Below are positions 62,092-64,000 of a stretch of DNA of 64,000 nucleotides, piece after piece. Made by a program: the position numbers and the translations under genes. This DNA comes from Bacillus sp. FJAT-27916 (lineage in GTDB: Bacteria; Bacillota; Bacilli; Bacillales; Pradoshiaceae). The DNA lies in the NCBI RefSeq assembly GCF_001183965.1, contig NZ_LFZV01000001.1, positions 1,873,861 through 1,937,860 on the forward strand, given 5' to 3'. A model generated the notes under the pieces. That model was not told the origin of the DNA. It made no database searches and worked only from the letters and a program-made list of their open reading frames with translations. Each line of letters opens with the position of its first letter. Positions within the stretch are counted from its first letter, which is position 1.

Positions 62092-63498
62092 ATGAAATAT
62101 GATTTGTACAAACCAACGCGGCACTGGAAGGATATCGAGCTCTGGAAGGATGTTACAGAGGAGCAATGGAATGACTGGATCTGGCAGCTGACCCATACGA
62201 TCAAGACCTTGGAGGATTTAAAGAAGGTCATTAATCTCACACCTGAGGAAGAAGAGGGAGTCCGCATCTCGACGAAGACGATTCCCCTGAATATAACTCC
62301 TTATTATGCATCATTAATGAATCCGGATAATGAACGATGTCCAGTGCGCATGCAATCAGTCCCGATTGGAAAGGAATTATATAAAACGCCGTATGACCTG
62401 GAGGACCCGCTTCACGAGGATGAGGATTCGCCGGTACCTGGTTTGACGCACCGCTACCCGGACAGGGTTTTATTTTTGGTGACGAATCAATGTTCCATGT
62501 ATTGCCGATATTGCACGAGAAGGAGATTCTCCGGCCAAATTGGAATGGGCGTACCAAAGAAGCAGTTAGACCAAGCGATAGGCTATATCCGCGAAACCCC
62601 GGCTGTGCGGGATGTGCTCATTTCCGGTGGAGATGGATTATTAATCAATGATAGTATCCTTGAATATATTTTGAAGAATTTACGAGCCATACCGCATGTC
62701 GAGATTATCCGAATCGGTACCCGTGCTCCTGTTGTATTTCCACAGCGGATTACGGAGAATCTATGCAATATCCTGAAAAAGTATCATCCGGTTTGGCTGA
62801 ATACCCATTTTAATACATCGATCGAAATCACGGAGGAATCAAAGAAGGCCTGTGAAATGCTTGTGAATTCAGGAGTGCCGGTCGGCAACCAGGCGGTTAT
62901 CCTTGCAGGCATCAATGACAGTGTCCCAATTATGCGCAAGCTCATGCATGATCTCGTCAAAATAAGAGTAAGGCCGTATTATATTTATCAATGTGATTTA
63001 TCTGAAGGCATTTCCCATTTCAGGGCACCAATCAGCAAGGGCCTAGAGATTATTGAAGGATTGAGAGGACATACGAGCGGATATGCTATTCCAACATTCG
63101 TCGTGGATGCCCCTGGCGGCGGCGGAAAAATATCACTCCAGCCAAATTATATCCTTTCCCAATCACCAGATAAGACGGTTCTCAGGAATTATGAGGGAGT
63201 CATTACTACCTATCCAGAGCCAGAATCTTATACGGCGGGAACAGCAGATGGGTATTTTCAGGAAATCTATGGTACGTATGAAGAAGACCGCGGTGATGGC
63301 GTCCTAGGCTTATTGCATGATAAACAGTTTAATCTCGTACCAAAGAACCTCCCGCGTTATGAGAAAAGGGAAACCTATGAACAGGCACCTGATCATGCTT
63401 CCTTGAAGGACAGACGTGAAAAGCGGGATGAGTTGAAGGAGAAAAAATATAAAGCGCAGCAAAAGCCCAGTCTAGCAACGAATGAAGGCGGGGAATAA
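62092..63498 (+). CDS. kamA: lysine 2,3-aminomutase
   Basis: Radical SAM, PLP-dependent enzyme of 468 residues converting L-lysine to beta-lysine. The iron-sulphur cysteines are in CSMYCRYCTRRRFSG near residue 138 (CxxxCxxC), and the SAM-binding region DVLISGGDGLL lies near residue 183. The PLP-lysine motif is VVDAPGGGGKISL near residue 340. The start at 62092 follows GGGGAGG; the open frame before it has no ribosome site. In B. subtilis the gene is expressed in sporulation, and CATATAGAT at 62032 here loosely resembles a sigma-E/K -10. It is coupled to yokU two bases downstream. Confidence 0.95.
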   Translation: MKYDLYKPTRHWKDIELWKDVTEEQWNDWIWQLTHTIKTLEDLKKVINLTPEEEEGVRISTKTIPLNITPYYASLMNPDNERCPVRMQSVPIGKELYKTPYDLEDPLHEDEDSPVPGLTHRYPDRVLFLVTNQCSMYCRYCTRRRFSGQIGMGVPKKQLDQAIGYIRETPAVRDVLISGGDGLLINDSILEYILKNLRAIPHVEIIRIGTRAPVVFPQRITENLCNILKKYHPVWLNTHFNTSIEITEESKKACEMLVNSGVPVGNQAVILAGINDSVPIMRKLMHDLVKIRVRPYYIYQCDLSEGISHFRAPISKGLEIIEGLRGHTSGYAIPTFVVDAPGGGGKISLQPNYILSQSPDKTVLRNYEGVITTYPEPESYTAGTADGYFQEIYGTYEEDRGDGVLGLLHDKQFNLVPKNLPRYEKRETYEQAPDHASLKDRREKRDELKEKKYKAQQKPSLATNEGGE

Positions 63499-63500
63499 CG

Positions 63501-63782
63501 ATGAGCCAAATCTGCCTATGGTGTGAAGAAGCTGGAGCAAGCCTAATAACAGACACTGTTTATTGGGAGCTGCCTGATGGAACCAATACTGTCCAAATTA
63601 CGGAGGTTCCCTCCATAAGCTGCGCAAAATGCGGCATGATTTATCAAACAGATGAACAGGTGAAGGAAATTGAGGATCAGCTATTTTTGATTGATACGAA
63701 GGAGCTTGAGAAAAGCCTGACTTTTCAGGAGCTTATGGAGAAAAAAAGATTGCTGAAAAGGAATTATTTCGACTTTAGCTAG
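63501..63782 (+). CDS. yokU: YokU-family zinc-finger-like protein
   Basis: Small protein of 93 residues with two Cys pairs, CLWCEEAG at the start and CAKCGMIYQTDEQV near residue 41, forming a likely zinc ribbon similar to the MqsA/YgiT N-terminal domain. The C-terminal half is helical (VKEIEDQLFLIDTKELEKSL). B. subtilis YokU is adjacent to kamA in the same way. A role in lysine degradation or its regulation is suspected but unproven. GGCGGGGAATAACG precedes the ATG. Confidence 0.9.
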   Translation: MSQICLWCEEAGASLITDTVYWELPDGTNTVQITEVPSISCAKCGMIYQTDEQVKEIEDQLFLIDTKELEKSLTFQELMEKKRLLKRNYFDFS

Positions 63783-63795
63783 TTGATAAATGGAT

Positions 63796-63830
63796 AAAGG
63801 TTCAGCCCTTATTTGGGGTTGAACCTTTTT
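63796..63830 (+). terminator. terminator of kamA-yokU
   Basis: AAAGGTTCAGCCC pairs with GGGGTTGAACCTTT around a short loop, followed by T. A group II intron begins four bases later. Confidence 0.9.
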
Positions 63831-63833
63831 CTT

Positions 63834-64000
63834 GTGCGCCCTGCATGGGCGAAAACTTGGTGGTGCAAGTCCACTACAGGCTTGGCAGTAGGAACTGTTA
63901 GCGAAAAGCAAGGTGGCTATCGTGAGGTAGTGGCTGAAGGAAGCTGGACGCAAACTCCTGAACTGACGAACAGAAACTAGATACAAGGCTGGGCTGGCTT
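63834..64000 (+). mobile_element. group II intron, 5' end (class IIC-like), cut by window edge
   Basis: The sequence from GTGCGCCC onward has the bacterial group II 5' start (GUGYG) and domain I landmarks seen in class C introns: CCCTGCATGGGCG, GGAACTGTTAGCGAAAAGC, GGCTGAAGGAAGC and CGCAAACTCCTGAACTGACG. Class IIC introns insert just downstream of intrinsic terminators, and this one begins four bases after the yokU terminator, on the same strand. The reverse transcriptase ORF and 3' end would be outside the window. Confidence 0.85.

Overview
The window reads as chromosomal DNA of an endospore-forming Bacillaceae bacterium (Bacillus sensu lato). The supporting signals are an alpha/beta-type SASP and a probable gamma-type SASP-like peptide, GsiB, FloT/YuaF, YueI, YokU next to lysine 2,3-aminomutase, a proBA T-box, CtsR boxes before clpE, and sigma-W and sigma-B type promoters. 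Genus cannot be fixed by eye. No prophage, CRISPR array or replication origin was seen.

Layout. 0-5.4 kb: sugar uptake operon (3' end of a ChvE-type binding protein, ATPase, permease), aldo/keto reductase and aldose 1-epimerase. 5.4-10 kb: thioredoxin-reductase-like flavoprotein, variant SDR, a scar where a divergent TetR/MFS pair lost both 5' halves, a PAP2 membrane protein and a yxcD pair. 10-13 kb: fatty-acid activation and beta-oxidation genes behind a cre-like site. 13.2-15.2 kb: tRNA-Arg, a small orphan gene and a complete IS3-family element inserted in a terminator loop. 15.2-17 kb: secreted metallo-beta-lactamase-fold protein and two GsiB-type genes. 17-22 kb: LysR, topoisomerase III, ppaC, yueI. 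22-24 kb: a periodic GGGCG array, a decayed DUF5412-like gene and a PadR/HAAS operon. 24-29 kb: Upf1-like helicase and nrdDG, the latter behind NrdR-like boxes, an FNR-like box and a cobalamin riboswitch. 29-43 kb: mostly housekeeping genes (ilvE, marR, yitT, amidotransferase, Nudix, thioesterase, SASP, exoA, UMF1-type MFS, phosphodiesterase, PPDK regulator and ppdK). 43-49 kb: clpE and a giant secreted subtilase. 49-52.4 kb: sigma-W driven pspA-yuaF-floT membrane-stress operon. 53-56 kb: proBA under a T-box, then a tiny spore-type gene. 56-64 kb: an AT-rich region with a kelch-like secreted protein, OsmC, a PrsA-like foldase, nitroreductase, RBBP9-type hydrolase, YhfK-like protein, kamA-yokU, and the 5' end of a group II (IIC-like) intron running off the window.

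Themes: catabolite- and redox-linked metabolism (sugar uptake, fatty acids, PPDK with its regulator, anaerobic ribonucleotide reduction), envelope and general stress (sigma-W, sigma-B, CtsR), and scattered genome decay or mobile-element scars. The least explained element is the seven-copy GGGCG array at 22.3 kb. The densest regulatory stack is upstream of nrdD.
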